Below, piece by piece: positions 48,035 to 57,935 of a stretch of 64,000 nt of DNA (within the stretch, counting starts at the first letter, position 1; every line of letters starts with the position of its first letter). The notes beneath the pieces were generated by a model, which saw only the letters and a program-made list of their open reading frames with translations, was not told where the DNA came from and did no database searches. This DNA comes from Agromyces badenianii. GTDB taxonomy: Bacteria > Actinomycetota > Actinomycetes > Actinomycetales > Microbacteriaceae. Made by a program: the position numbers and the translations under genes. Location: contig NZ_CP028913.1 of the NCBI RefSeq assembly GCF_003070885.1, positions 1,984,001-2,048,000 of the forward strand. Reading direction: 5' to 3'.

Positions 48035-49393
48035 ATGAGCGCAGCCCGCGGCCGCGGTCCAAGCGACGGCGCGGCCCGTGCGGCCATCGCCGTGCGCGAG
48101 TTCACCGGATCGGCCCGCTTCGCGCAGGCGCTGACGCTCGTCGCCGTCGGCCTCGCCTTCTCGACGCACGCCGTGAGGAACCTCATCGGCACGGCCGGGC
48201 TCCTGGCCGCGCTCACCGGACTCGTCGTGCTGTGCGCCGCGTCGCTCGTGGCGCGGTGGCGCGCCGTGGAGTGGTACGGCATCCTGCCGATCACGATCCT
48301 CGTGTTCATCGGCTGGTGCGCGGCATCAGTGCTCTGGAGCAACCTGCCGGCCTACAGCTCGATCGCGCGCGTCGGCTACCTCGTCGCCTTCGCGTTCATC
48401 GGCGTCTACGTCGCGCTCATGCGCGACACGATCCAGATCGTGCGCGCCTTCGGCGACGTCATGCGCGTGCTCCTCGGCGCGTCGCTCGCGCTCGAAGTGC
48501 TCTCCGGAATCCTCCTCGACATGCCCATCACGGTGCTCGGCATCCAGGGGAACATCGCGGAGCTCGGGCCGATTCAGGGCGTCTTCGGCTCGCGCAACAT
48601 GCTCGGCTTCGTCGCGCTCATCGCCCTGCTGACCTTCATCGTCGAGTGGCGCACGAAGATCGTGCAACGCACCCGCGCCATGCTCTCGCTCGCCCTTGCC
48701 GTTCTCTGTCTCGTGTTCTCGGGTTCGCCGACGACGTGGTTCGCCCTGGGCGCCGCGCTGCTCGCCCTCGCCGCCCTCTACGGGCTCCGACGCGTCCCGG
48801 CGTCGACGAGATGGCGGTGGCAGCTCGCGCTGCTCATCACAGGCGTCGTGGCGCTCGTGACCGCGTGGATCGTCCGCATCCGCATCATCGAGCTCCTCGA
48901 TGCCCGCGGCGAGTTCGACGTGCGTCTCGACGTGTGGCGCGAGCTCTCCCGCTACTTGAACCTGAACCCGTTGCAGGGCTGGGGATGGGTCGGTCCCTGG
49001 CCCGACGCCCCGCCATACACGTGGATCGAGCTCGCGACCGGCCGGCCCCACGGCTCGGCACTGAACGCGTACGTCGACGTGTACTTCCAGGTCGGCGTGA
49101 TCGGCGCGCTGCTCTTCATCGCCCTGCTCGGCGTCGCCCTCGTGCGGGCCTGGCTGCTCGCCTCCACCCGCCGCAGCGTCGTGTACGTGTGGCCGGCGCT
49201 GATGCTCGTCGCCATCGCCGTGACCTCGTTCGCCGAGAGCTTCGCCCTCGTCGAGGGCGGCTGGATGCTGCTCGTGGTGTGCGCGGTGAAGGCGGCCCGG
49301 GATATGAGCTGGCGGGATGCGCTGGTGGCTGGGCGACCGCCCGGTGGCGGACTTGGCCACGAGAGGGTTGAACGGACCAATCCGTCGACCTGA
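48035..49393 (+). CDS. second O-antigen ligase/polymerase-like membrane protein
   Basis: This 452-aa paralogue has a matching topology and motifs GVFGSRNMLGFVALIALLTF, ARGEFDVRLDVWRELSRYL and NPLQGWGWVGPW. The tandem copies suggest two glycans, or one polymerase and one ligase. Start ATG 48035 gives MSAARGRGPSDG; an earlier in-frame start lies inside the preceding gene. Confidence 0.82.
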   Translation: MSAARGRGPSDGAARAAIAVREFTGSARFAQALTLVAVGLAFSTHAVRNLIGTAGLLAALTGLVVLCAASLVARWRAVEWYGILPITILVFIGWCAASVLWSNLPAYSSIARVGYLVAFAFIGVYVALMRDTIQIVRAFGDVMRVLLGASLALEVLSGILLDMPITVLGIQGNIAELGPIQGVFGSRNMLGFVALIALLTFIVEWRTKIVQRTRAMLSLALAVLCLVFSGSPTTWFALGAALLALAALYGLRRVPASTRWRWQLALLITGVVALVTAWIVRIRIIELLDARGEFDVRLDVWRELSRYLNLNPLQGWGWVGPWPDAPPYTWIELATGRPHGSALNAYVDVYFQVGVIGALLFIALLGVALVRAWLLASTRRSVVYVWPALMLVAIAVTSFAESFALVEGGWMLLVVCAVKAARDMSWRDALVAGRPPGGGLGHERVERTNPST

Positions 49394-49430
49394 GCCCCGG
49401 ACGCGTCACGCCTCAGTCGACTCAGTCGGC

Positions 49431-50600
49431 TCAGGCCCGCCGAACGTCGACGGAGAGAATGCCGAGGAACAGGCTCGCCATGATCGTCTGGGCGCCGAGC
49501 ATCAGGGCGAGCGCTGCCGGAACCGCGAGACGCATCGTGTCGACGGGGTCCTGCGCGCCGAACCCGGCACTTCCCCACGCGACGACCTGCACGATTCCGA
49601 TGACGATGCCGACGAGGACCAGCCCGAGGCCGATCAACGCACCGCTCTCGAGCGTCGCACGCTCGGCGAAACGTTCGAACGCCTGACTGCGTGGCAGGTA
49701 GAAGCCCTCGTGCCTCGCATACAGCTTGGTGAGAAGCGCGAACAGCACCGCCTGCCAGCCCACGACCGTCAGCGCCGCGAGATACACCTGACTCGAGACG
49801 TCCAAGCCGACCGCGCCGAACACCAATGGACCGAATGAGAGCGCGACGGTTCCGAGAAGCCCGACGAAGAATGCGACCAAGCCCGGGATGAGGAAGAGCC
49901 AGCGGGGGCTGAACAGCATGAGGAACCTCAGGTGGCGCCATCCGTCCCGCCAGCTGCGCAGGTGCGGCGGCCTGCTGCGGCCGTCCTTGTCGAGAGTGGT
50001 CGGCACTTCGCTGATCTTCAGGCCGCTGAGGGTCGACTTCACGACCACCTCGCTCGCGAATTCCATGCCGGTGGTGATCAGGCCGAGGCCGAGGATCGAT
50101 TCGCGGTTGAACCCGCGCAGCCCGCAGTGGAAATCCCGGATATCGGAGCGGAAGAGCACTCGGCCGACCGTAGACAGCACCGGGTTGCCGAGGTACTTGT
50201 GCAGTGGCGGCATGGCGCCGGGCGCGATGCCGCCTCGGAACCGGTTGCCCATGACGAGCTCGTCGCCGGCCCGGAGGCGCTCGATGAAGGGGTCGAGCTT
50301 GCTGAAGTCGTAGCTGTCGTCTGCATCGCCCATGATGACGTAGGTGCCGTGGGCCGCGACGATGCCGCCCATCAGCGCGTTTCCGTAGCCCTTCTCCTCC
50401 ACGCCGACGACGCGGGCGCCGTGGTCGACGGCGATCTGCTGCGAACCGTCGGTGCTCCCGTTGTCGGCGATGAGCACCTCGCCGACGACGCCTGAGCGCT
50501 GGAGGTACCCCTGCGCCTTGTCGATGCAGACGGCGAGCGTCTCGGCCTCGTTGAGGCAGGGCATGACGATTGAGAGTTCGATTTCAGCTGGGGGGATCAT
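49431..50600 (-). CDS. GT2 glycosyltransferase, polyprenyl-phosphate type, with C-terminal membrane helices
   Basis: The 389-aa enzyme has a DPM1/GtrB-like domain (ELSIVMPCLNEAETLAVCID, VLIADNGSTDGSQQIA, YVIMGDADDSYDFSKLDPFI) and four C-terminal membrane helices (about 230-385). Such enzymes load a sugar on polyprenyl phosphate for use outside the membrane. The end, MLGAQTIMASLFLGILSVDV, resembles the end of the GT2 at 59349. The ATG has agga upstream. Confidence 0.86.
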   Translation of the reverse strand: MIPPAEIELSIVMPCLNEAETLAVCIDKAQGYLQRSGVVGEVLIADNGSTDGSQQIAVDHGARVVGVEEKGYGNALMGGIVAAHGTYVIMGDADDSYDFSKLDPFIERLRAGDELVMGNRFRGGIAPGAMPPLHKYLGNPVLSTVGRVLFRSDIRDFHCGLRGFNRESILGLGLITTGMEFASEVVVKSTLSGLKISEVPTTLDKDGRSRPPHLRSWRDGWRHLRFLMLFSPRWLFLIPGLVAFFVGLLGTVALSFGPLVFGAVGLDVSSQVYLAALTVVGWQAVLFALLTKLYARHEGFYLPRSQAFERFAERATLESGALIGLGLVLVGIVIGIVQVVAWGSAGFGAQDPVDTMRLAVPAALALMLGAQTIMASLFLGILSVDVRRA

Positions 50601-50761
50601 GGATTCCTAATGACGGGGAGGCAAAGTCCCCGACAGCCTAATCGAGGGCGGCCCGAAGCTCTCGCACGGACGGGAGCGCGTTGGTGTGCGGCCTGAATCG
50701 GATGCGAGGATGGTGGCGATGGCCCCACCGCCCATCACCGGCAGGACCAGGAGCGACCCGC

Positions 50762-51676
50762 GTGACACTCGACATCATGATGCCCTTCTACGGGCGCACC
50801 GACCACTTCCTGGCCGCGGTCGAGAGTGTGCTTGCGCAGTCGGATCCGGACTGGCGGTTGTTCGTCATCGACGACCACAATCCCGATGAGGAGCCGGGAC
50901 GACGGCTGCGCGAAATCCACGACCCGCGCATCCACTATCACCGCAACGCAGAGAACCAGGGCATCAACGCCACGTTCCAAGCCGCGATCGACCGGTCGGA
51001 GAACGAGTGGCTCACGATCTTCGGGTGCGACGACATCCTCCTCCCCGGATACGTGGAACGCGTCGGCCGCCTGGCCGCCCAGCATCCGCGAGCCGCATTC
51101 ATCCATCCCGGGACGCGAGTGATCGATGAAACCGGGGGTCGGGCCGTCCCGCTCGTCGACCGCGTCAAGGCGCTCTACCGACCGCGAGTCAGGGGCACGG
51201 CCGAGCTCGGCGGACAGGACCTCGCCACGAGTCTCACCCGCGGCAACTGGATGAACTTCCCGGCGATCGCCTGGCGCCGTGCCGAGGTGCGGGCCGTCGG
51301 CATCCGACCGGGATACCGGATCGTGCAGGACCTCGCGCTGGCTATCGACCTGCTGTATCGGGGTGGGACCCTCGTCCTGGACGACACCGTGGTGTTCGAA
51401 TACCGTCGCCACGCCTCCAGCGTGTCGTCGTGGCGGGCGACCGACGGCAGCCGGTTCGTCGAGGAGCAGCGCTTCTTCCGCGGCCTCGCCGCCGAATTCC
51501 GCGCGCGCGGATGGAAGCACGCCGAGCGCGCGGCACGCGCGCACCTCTCATCGAGGATCAACGCGCTCACCCAGCTGCCCGGCGCGGTGCGGTCGAGCTC
51601 CACCGGTGCACCTGCGGTGCTCGTCAAGCACGCGCTCGGGATGACGATCGCACCCGACGCGCACCCGGGCCGCTAA
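50762..51676 (+). CDS. GT2 family glycosyltransferase
   Basis: A 304-aa GT-A enzyme: LDIMMPFYGRTDHFLAAVES, RLFVIDDHNPDEEPG, WLTIFGCDDILLPGYVERVG (a C-D-D variant of the DXD metal site), and later GYRIVQDLALAIDLLYRGG. No membrane segment. GTG 50762 has aggag 8 nt upstream. Its TAA overlaps the stop of the convergent gene by 4 nt. It probably adds a sugar to the surface glycan. Confidence 0.85.
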   Translation: MTLDIMMPFYGRTDHFLAAVESVLAQSDPDWRLFVIDDHNPDEEPGRRLREIHDPRIHYHRNAENQGINATFQAAIDRSENEWLTIFGCDDILLPGYVERVGRLAAQHPRAAFIHPGTRVIDETGGRAVPLVDRVKALYRPRVRGTAELGGQDLATSLTRGNWMNFPAIAWRRAEVRAVGIRPGYRIVQDLALAIDLLYRGGTLVLDDTVVFEYRRHASSVSSWRATDGSRFVEEQRFFRGLAAEFRARGWKHAERAARAHLSSRINALTQLPGAVRSSSTGAPAVLVKHALGMTIAPDAHPGR

Positions 51677-53715
51677 CTCCGCGGTTCCACAGAGTAGATG
51701 GTCTGTGTAGACCTCGGCAGCTCGAACGAATCCACCTCGGACAGGCAGGTCGTATCGATGCGCTTGTCGCTCGAGAGCACATACGCCACGTTCTCCTGGG
51801 CGAAGTCCGAGCAGGCGTCGAACGTCACCTCGATCTGATCCGCGACCGGGTTCGTCACCACCGGCTCCCCGGGGGCAGCCAACCAGTTGACGCCGGCCAG
51901 ACGATTCCAGTTGTACTCGTACTGCGACGTCGGATCGATCACGCCCCACATCCCAGGCGAAGGAGCGCCCTGGAAGCCGTTGTACGCCTCGACTCCCGAC
52001 TCGAGGAGGATCGCCGTGGTGAGGCGGTTCCCGACACCGACCCAGGTCCTCGGGTCGGCGTCGTCGATCCTCTGGATTTCATGCGACAGGGCGGTCGTGC
52101 GCAGGTCGAGCACCCCGATGTAGAGCGGATTGCTCAGACCCGATCCGGCCACGGTGACCACGAGGAACGCTGTGGCGGCAAGGCGGATGCGACGCCGCGC
52201 GACGAGGAAGATGACAGCCGCCGAGAGTAGGGCCCACAGCCACCAGAGCTGGACCGGCTCGAGCATGTCGGGGAGCTGACGCCAGGCGACGAGGCCGATC
52301 GCCAGTTGCGAGAGAAGGAAGAGCACGGCCGGGATCGCCGACAGCCGGAAACCGGCCTTCACACGCCAGGTGTCCAAGTAGCGGATCGTGTAGGCGAGCA
52401 TGCCGAGCGAGGCGATCCCGAGACCCAGCCGAACGCGGGCCGCGATCGTCTTATCGAGAAGGAAGAGCCTGGCCAGCGCATCCCAGCCTGGAATGTACAG
52501 GTATGCGAGGAGCAGGACGACTGCGGCCGACAGCCCGATGAGCTCCCACGGCAGCCGCCGGTGCGCCCGCGCCTGCCTCGCGATGATCCAGACGATGACG
52601 GGCAGCAGGAAGATGCCGACATAGAAGAACGTCGACGCCTCGGACGAGTTCGCCCCGAGGAGACCGGGGCGCGCCGCATTCAGAGCCTGCGTGAACGATG
52701 ATCCGACCGCGGATGCGAATGTGAGCGCATCGCTGCCGCCTGTCGGCGTGCTCCGGGCTCCGGGGTAGGCGGTGCCGAGAAAGGAGTCGATGGTCGAGCG
52801 CTTCTCGTAGAGCCAGACGACGGTGATCGCCGAGGCCACGACTCCGCCGATCACGACCGGCGCGAGCCTGGCGACGATCTGTGGGAAGGCCGCCTTCCGC
52901 CGTGCCTCGCCGATGACGAGCCCGAATGCGAAGAAGGCCGTCACGATCACGGCGGGAACGATGAACGGCACATAGATGCCCATGGCCATCACGACGGTGA
53001 GATACGCGATGATCGCCGCCCAGATCCAGCGCGAGACCCGGGAACGGCTCTGGAAGGCCCAGATCAGCGATGTCATCGTCGCCAGCGCCCACGCGGCAGG
53101 CCAGAGCGTCGTGGCGAGGTACCACCATTGGAACAGCGGGCTGAAGAAGAAACCGACTGCGAGCATGGCCGAGACGCCGGGACGACGCGGCATTACGGTG
53201 ACGAGGAAGACATACGCTGCCGCGGCGAGGGCGATGCCGGGGAACCACCACTTGAAGGCGATCGCGTGACCGGCGTCCAGGAACAGGAAGCCCCAGAGAT
53301 GCGGCCGGAAGATGACCGACCAGTCGACGCGCGGCAGATCCTGCGGCACCGTTGCGTCCATGCCGCCCGGGAAGGTCTGATTCTCGAGAGGTAGCCCTTG
53401 CTCGATCTGCGCGATCGCCCAGACCGTCTGCACGTTCCACTCGTCTGACCGCGTGAACTGCGGCTCTCCCGCGATCAGCGCCGGATCGGAACCATAGGCG
53501 ATGTCCTTGTGGAATTGGCCGGAGGAGGAGCCGTTGACTCCGAAGGCCACCAGCGCGATGCCAAGCAGCACGAGCAGGGCGGGGAACGCCAGTAGGACAC
53601 GCAGCCGCGGAAGGCCGTCGGGGCCGGGGCTGATCTGGCGCCGGTACGCGATGGTCCACCGGCGAAGCGGCGTCGGACCGGGCTCGAGCGAGTCCTCGAT
53701 CGCGTTCCGTGGCAC
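51673..53715 (-). CDS. large polytopic membrane protein (GT-C/YfhO-like, unknown function)
   Basis: The 680-aa protein has 12 to 13 membrane helices and a first extracytoplasmic loop containing PQFTRSDEWNVQTVWAIAQI and GGMDATVPQDLPRVDWSVIF. The C-terminal 130 residues are extracytoplasmic. The layout (helix, long loop with acidic residues, many helices, soluble end) is that of GT-C glycosyltransferases, but I cannot assign a subfamily; a DUF7657-type relation is possible. GTG 53715 has agggag upstream. Confidence 0.6.
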   Translation of the reverse strand: MPRNAIEDSLEPGPTPLRRWTIAYRRQISPGPDGLPRLRVLLAFPALLVLLGIALVAFGVNGSSSGQFHKDIAYGSDPALIAGEPQFTRSDEWNVQTVWAIAQIEQGLPLENQTFPGGMDATVPQDLPRVDWSVIFRPHLWGFLFLDAGHAIAFKWWFPGIALAAAAYVFLVTVMPRRPGVSAMLAVGFFFSPLFQWWYLATTLWPAAWALATMTSLIWAFQSRSRVSRWIWAAIIAYLTVVMAMGIYVPFIVPAVIVTAFFAFGLVIGEARRKAAFPQIVARLAPVVIGGVVASAITVVWLYEKRSTIDSFLGTAYPGARSTPTGGSDALTFASAVGSSFTQALNAARPGLLGANSSEASTFFYVGIFLLPVIVWIIARQARAHRRLPWELIGLSAAVVLLLAYLYIPGWDALARLFLLDKTIAARVRLGLGIASLGMLAYTIRYLDTWRVKAGFRLSAIPAVLFLLSQLAIGLVAWRQLPDMLEPVQLWWLWALLSAAVIFLVARRRIRLAATAFLVVTVAGSGLSNPLYIGVLDLRTTALSHEIQRIDDADPRTWVGVGNRLTTAILLESGVEAYNGFQGAPSPGMWGVIDPTSQYEYNWNRLAGVNWLAAPGEPVVTNPVADQIEVTFDACSDFAQENVAYVLSSDKRIDTTCLSEVDSFELPRSTQTIYSVEPRS

Positions 53716-53787
53716 TGCATCTCCCTGTCCGCCCGCGGACGTCGATCGCCCACTTGAGGATAGCCGCGCACGGCGGGGATACAGAAT

Positions 53788-55026
53788 TCAGCCCGGGATC
53801 TTCGACACGCTGCTGCGCACCGGGTGGATAGTCGCGAGATAGCAGCCGTGAACGAGAAGCCCGGCCAACGGGCCCACGAGAAGCGCCAGGACCGTGCGAT
53901 CAAGGAATCCGATCGGCAGCAGCAGGCATCCGATCGTGCTGAATGCCGCGACCAGCCAGCCCGCCGTATAGGCAGCGTGCTTCGACAGCGACAGGACGGC
54001 CGGCGCAGTCACGCAGAGGGCTGCGACAAGGCCGGACGAGAGCACGAGCACGCCGACGAGCGAACCCGACGGCACGGGCTCATCGGGGAACAGCAGCGCG
54101 AAGACCGCCGGTCCTAGGAGCCAACCGGCGGCGCCGAGCACGATGCTCGTGGCGATGACGAGCGCTACCACCCGGAGAAGCGATCGTCCGAAGGTCGCTC
54201 TGCGGTCTCGGAAGAAGACGATCAGGTAACTCTGGAGCGCCATCGCCGTCACGATCAGTGGTGCCCGCACGAGGGTCGCGACGAGGACGAGCAGCCCGAG
54301 CTCGTCGTCGGACACACCGCGCGACGTCGCCGCCAGGACGAACGGGAACCCGCTCACGAGAAGGCCCATCGAGGCCGCTGCCGCGATCGTGCGGGCGACA
54401 TTCCACGATAACCCCCGATAGCCGACGTCGAATCGCACCGGAGCCGCGCTGGTCCGCACTGCGATCGGCAGCGTCACGAGGAACGCTACCGCGAAGGGCA
54501 GCACGACGAGCCACGCGAGGTCGACGATCGACGACGTCCAGACGAGCCCGACTGCGAGCCCGACCACCCGGACGAGCGCTTCCACGGCCACCACGATGAA
54601 GACGATCCTCCACCGCCTCGAACCATAGACGGTGCCGGTGAGGACCGCGACCAGCACGCTGGTCGCGGCACCGAGCGACAACGGCCAGACCAGCGCCCCG
54701 GCCGAGCCACCGAAGGCTGTACCCCACAACGGCGATGAGAGGGCGACGGCGGTGAAGACGATGACGGCGCCGACTCCCGCAAAGATCGCCGCTTGGTGCG
54801 GCCGCGAGACGCCGACGTCGATCGGCGCGCTCGTCGCCCGAGTGACCTCCTGCTGGATCCCCGACAACGCGCTCACGATGAGGAAGAGCAACGACCAGAA
54901 GACGGCGAAGTCAGCGTAGGCGGCGAATCCGATGACCCGCGGGACGAGCCAGGTCACGACATAGCCGCCCAAACCGGCGATCGCCGTCGCCATGAGCACG
55001 TAAGCGAATCCGGATGGCCGTCTCAT
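53788..55026 (-). CDS. Wzx-like polysaccharide flippase (MOP superfamily)
   Basis: The 412-aa protein has 11 to 12 membrane helices and no large soluble domain: FAYVLMATAIAGLGGYVVTW, then VFWSLLFLIVSALSGIQQEV. This is the pattern of Wzx/MATE-type exporters that flip lipid-linked oligosaccharides. ATG 55026 overlaps the TGA of the preceding glycosyltransferase (ATGA), so it is the start despite a longer open frame. It belongs to a three-gene minus-strand operon. Confidence 0.75.
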   Translation of the reverse strand: MRRPSGFAYVLMATAIAGLGGYVVTWLVPRVIGFAAYADFAVFWSLLFLIVSALSGIQQEVTRATSAPIDVGVSRPHQAAIFAGVGAVIVFTAVALSSPLWGTAFGGSAGALVWPLSLGAATSVLVAVLTGTVYGSRRWRIVFIVVAVEALVRVVGLAVGLVWTSSIVDLAWLVVLPFAVAFLVTLPIAVRTSAAPVRFDVGYRGLSWNVARTIAAAASMGLLVSGFPFVLAATSRGVSDDELGLLVLVATLVRAPLIVTAMALQSYLIVFFRDRRATFGRSLLRVVALVIATSIVLGAAGWLLGPAVFALLFPDEPVPSGSLVGVLVLSSGLVAALCVTAPAVLSLSKHAAYTAGWLVAAFSTIGCLLLPIGFLDRTVLALLVGPLAGLLVHGCYLATIHPVRSSVSKIPG

Positions 55027-56018
55027 TCGGGTTGGACCAGGTCGCGCAGTACGTCCTGCAGGCCGAGGCCGCATGACCTGTAGCGGCCGGTGCGCCATTC
55101 TCGCCAGACCGGTGCGATCCGGCGCAGACGGCGCCCGGGCAAGCAGTCGCGCACGAGCTCATGCTCCGCCTTGGCCGCGGCGAGGGCGATATCGTCGTCG
55201 GACGGCCTTGGGGACAGACGAGGCATGCGAGTCTGGAGCTCGCCGGCTCGGACGCGCAGGCGGGTGTTGCGCTCAGTTCGCGGCGTCGTCAGACGTGCGA
55301 GCCGACCGGCTGGCGTCAGGCTGGACGCCCCGATCTGGTTGCCCCCGTGCTGGCGGTAATCGATGAGCTGTTCGTCGAGCAGCACCAACGAGCCCGTCGC
55401 AGCCGCCACAACTGCCAGCCACTCGTCGTGCACCCAGGAGGCGGGGAACGGCCGTGCCCGCTCCACGAGTTCGCGCCTGATCATCGTTGTCGCGCCAGTC
55501 ACGAAGTTCCGGCGCATGAGGGCGGCGAAGGGGCGACCCTCGGCGACGGCCCGCCGCTCGGCGGCGCTCAGGCCGAGGGTGGAGAACAGCCCAGTACCGT
55601 CCGGGACCCCCGTTCCGTCGACGATGCGGGCGTCGCTGTGCACGAGCAGCACGTCGGGGCGCCCGTCGAACTCGGCGATCACCCGCTCGAGGCGATCGGG
55701 ATGCCAGACGTCGTCCTGGTCGCTGAGCGCGATGAGGTCTCCGGAGCAGCGGAGCATCGCGGAAGCGAAGTTCGCAGTCACCCCGAGCGACACGTCATTG
55801 CGATGGATGTGCAGTCGCACCGGTGTCTCCGCCTCGCGCGACCACCGTGCATGCTCATCGACGATGACATCGATCGTGTCATCGACAGAGGCGTCATCCG
55901 ACACGACGATCTCGTCGGGGAGGACACTCTGAGCGAGGATCGACCGGATCTGCTCACGGATGAAGCGTGATCCGTTGAACGTGCACAGGGCAACGGAGAC
56001 GCTGACGGTGTCAGCCAA
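55023..56018 (-). CDS. GT2 family glycosyltransferase (rhamnosyltransferase-like)
   Basis: A 331-aa GT-A enzyme with VSVALCTFNGSRFIREQIRS, IVVSDDASVDDTIDVIVDEH, ALSDQDDVWHPDRLERVIAE (D-Q-D-D-V-W typical of alpha-rhamnosyl and related transferases), and WVHDEWLAVVAAATG. The start is an unusual TTG at 56018 with ggtgga upstream; it overlaps the LpxA-like gene by 8 nt. Confidence 0.85.
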   Translation of the reverse strand: MADTVSVSVALCTFNGSRFIREQIRSILAQSVLPDEIVVSDDASVDDTIDVIVDEHARWSREAETPVRLHIHRNDVSLGVTANFASAMLRCSGDLIALSDQDDVWHPDRLERVIAEFDGRPDVLLVHSDARIVDGTGVPDGTGLFSTLGLSAAERRAVAEGRPFAALMRRNFVTGATTMIRRELVERARPFPASWVHDEWLAVVAAATGSLVLLDEQLIDYRQHGGNQIGASSLTPAGRLARLTTPRTERNTRLRVRAGELQTRMPRLSPRPSDDDIALAAAKAEHELVRDCLPGRRLRRIAPVWREWRTGRYRSCGLGLQDVLRDLVQPE

Positions 56019-56796
56019 TGGTGGATTCCACCGGCCCGTGACGCTCTTGCCACGCGATCACGGCTTCGGAGATGCCGTCGGTCTGCGAGAACCCTGACAG
56101 CGCTTCCGGGCCGTCGTCGGACTCGTAGAGTGCCGAGAGGGCGACCACCGCTTCCTCGACGATCCCGCCGCGACGCATCCCCACAACGTTCGCGCCGACG
56201 ACCCGGGCCGGGCTCCCGTACGCCTTCGCGAACGGCGGGATGTCGCGCGTGACGACGGAGCTCATCCCGACCATCGCCGAGGCTCCGATGTACCGCCCTT
56301 GGTGCACGCTCGTGCCGAGACCGAGGTTCGCGTTGGTACCGACGGTCACGTGTCCGGCGAGGAGGACGCTCGACGCGAGGGTGACGCCGTCACCGAGCGT
56401 GCAGTCGTGCGCCACGTACACCTGGTTCATGATGAAGGCGTCGTCGCCGACGGCCGTCGTCGACTTCCAGCCCTGATGGATCTGGGCGTACTCGCGAATC
56501 ACATTGCGATTCCCGATCGTGACGCCCCGACCGGCAAGTTCCACAAAGTCACGAGGATGCGCGAATGATCGGATCTCGGGCGGGGCTCCGATCACCACTC
56601 CGGTACCGATCCAGTTCCCGTCCCCGATACGGGCAGGGCCATGGATGACGACATTCGCTCCGACGGTGTTGTCCACTCCGAGAACCACGTCGCCGACGAT
56701 GATGGCGGTGGGATGGATGTTGTTCAATCGGTCCTCGATGTCGACTGGCGGGACTACCGCGAGGATGCTTACGGGTAGATTAGTCCAATGTGCCAC
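56011..56796 (-). CDS. LpxA-like acyltransferase (hexapeptide-repeat)
   Basis: The 261-aa protein is a left-handed beta-helix with LpxA features: NNIHPTAIIVGDVVLG, TIGNRNVIREYAQIHQG, VAHDCTLGDGVTLASSVLLA and TSVHQGRYIG, and a helical C-terminus. Catalytic His125 of E. coli LpxA corresponds to His130, His144 to His149 and His160 to His165; the His122 position is Tyr. LpxA acylates UDP-GlcNAc or its 3-amino analogue from acyl-ACP. The partners for the 3-amino substrate are divergently encoded. GTG 56796 is given; TTG 56727, with gagg upstream and directly before NNIHPT, would remove 23 residues and may be the true start. Confidence 0.82.
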   Translation of the reverse strand: MAHWTNLPVSILAVVPPVDIEDRLNNIHPTAIIVGDVVLGVDNTVGANVVIHGPARIGDGNWIGTGVVIGAPPEIRSFAHPRDFVELAGRGVTIGNRNVIREYAQIHQGWKSTTAVGDDAFIMNQVYVAHDCTLGDGVTLASSVLLAGHVTVGTNANLGLGTSVHQGRYIGASAMVGMSSVVTRDIPPFAKAYGSPARVVGANVVGMRRGGIVEEAVVALSALYESDDGPEALSGFSQTDGISEAVIAWQERHGPVESTIG

Positions 56797-56834
56797 GAAC
56801 TCGGCACCACCGGAAACCTATCCCACGAGGCCAC

Positions 56835-57935
56835 ATGATTCCCATTACGACCGTGCACTTCGGCGCTGAAGAAGAGGCCCTGGTCCTCGAGGTCCTGCGA
56901 TCCGGTGCGATCGCCCAGGGCCCCAAGGTCAGACAACTCGAAGACGGATTCGCGCGCGCGTTCGGCTCGAAGCACGCCATTGCCGTCAACAACGGCACCA
57001 CCGCGCTGGTCGCGGCGATGCAGGTCCTGGACCTGCAGCCGGGCGACGAAGTCATCACGTCGCCATTCACGTTCGTCGCCACCCTGAACGCGATCCTCGA
57101 GGCTGGTGCGACCGCAGTCTTCGCCGACATCCGCACCGAGGACTTCAATATCGACCCGTCATCGGTGGCGGCGCAGGTGACTGACCGTACGAAGGTGATC
57201 CTTCCCGTGCACCTGTACGGCCAGATGGCCGACATGGACCCGCTGGTGCAGCTGGCCGGTGAACGTGGACTGCGCCTGCTCGAGGACGCCGCCCAATCCC
57301 AGGGCGCCACGTACAACGGCCGGTTCGCGGGCACCTTCGGATTGGGCACGTTCTCGCTGTACGCCACAAAGAACATGACCACCGGAGAAGGGGGAATCAT
57401 CACCACGGACGACGACGTACTCGCCGACCGTCTCTCCCTCCTCCGGAACCAGGGCATGCGCGCGCGCTACGTCTACGAGATGGCGGGAAACAACTACCGT
57501 CTCACCGACCTCCAGGCCGCGCTCGGAATCCCCCAGCTCGCTCGGTACGACCAGACGGTGGCCCGGCGCAGGCACAATGCGGGCCGCCTCATCGAAGGCC
57601 TGTCGGGTGTGAACGGCGTGGTGGCACCGCAGGTCCTCCCGGGTCGTGGGCACGTGTGGCACCAGTTCACGGTCAGGATCACCGCCGACTCCCCCGTCGC
57701 TCGAGACGAGTTCGTCAGGCGCCTCGGGGAACTCGGCATCGGTTCCGGCATCTACTACCCGAAGCTCGTCTTCGATTACGACGCCTATCGATCCCACTCG
57801 GGTGTTCGCGTCAGCGACGTCCCCGTCGCGGCGCAGGTCGTCACGGAGGTAGTGTCACTGCCGGTCCACGCCGGACTCAGCGAGCGCGACCTCGACGAGA
57901 TCATCGATGCCGTCCGCAGCATTGCGAGGGCGTGA
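56835..57935 (+). CDS. DegT/DnrJ/EryC1/StrS sugar aminotransferase (GnnB/WbpE-like)
   Basis: The 366-aa PLP enzyme has VNNGTTALVAAMQVLDLQPG, TSPFTFVATLNAI, LEDAAQSQGATYNG (Asp151) and FSLYATKNMTTGEGG with the PLP Lys179. Family members transfer an amino group to a keto-sugar nucleotide. The dehydrogenase gene that would create a 3-keto sugar overlaps its stop (TGATG). ATG 56835 fits the family N-terminus (MIPITTVHFG). Confidence 0.88.
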   Translation: MIPITTVHFGAEEEALVLEVLRSGAIAQGPKVRQLEDGFARAFGSKHAIAVNNGTTALVAAMQVLDLQPGDEVITSPFTFVATLNAILEAGATAVFADIRTEDFNIDPSSVAAQVTDRTKVILPVHLYGQMADMDPLVQLAGERGLRLLEDAAQSQGATYNGRFAGTFGLGTFSLYATKNMTTGEGGIITTDDDVLADRLSLLRNQGMRARYVYEMAGNNYRLTDLQAALGIPQLARYDQTVARRRHNAGRLIEGLSGVNGVVAPQVLPGRGHVWHQFTVRITADSPVARDEFVRRLGELGIGSGIYYPKLVFDYDAYRSHSGVRVSDVPVAAQVVTEVVSLPVHAGLSERDLDEIIDAVRSIARA

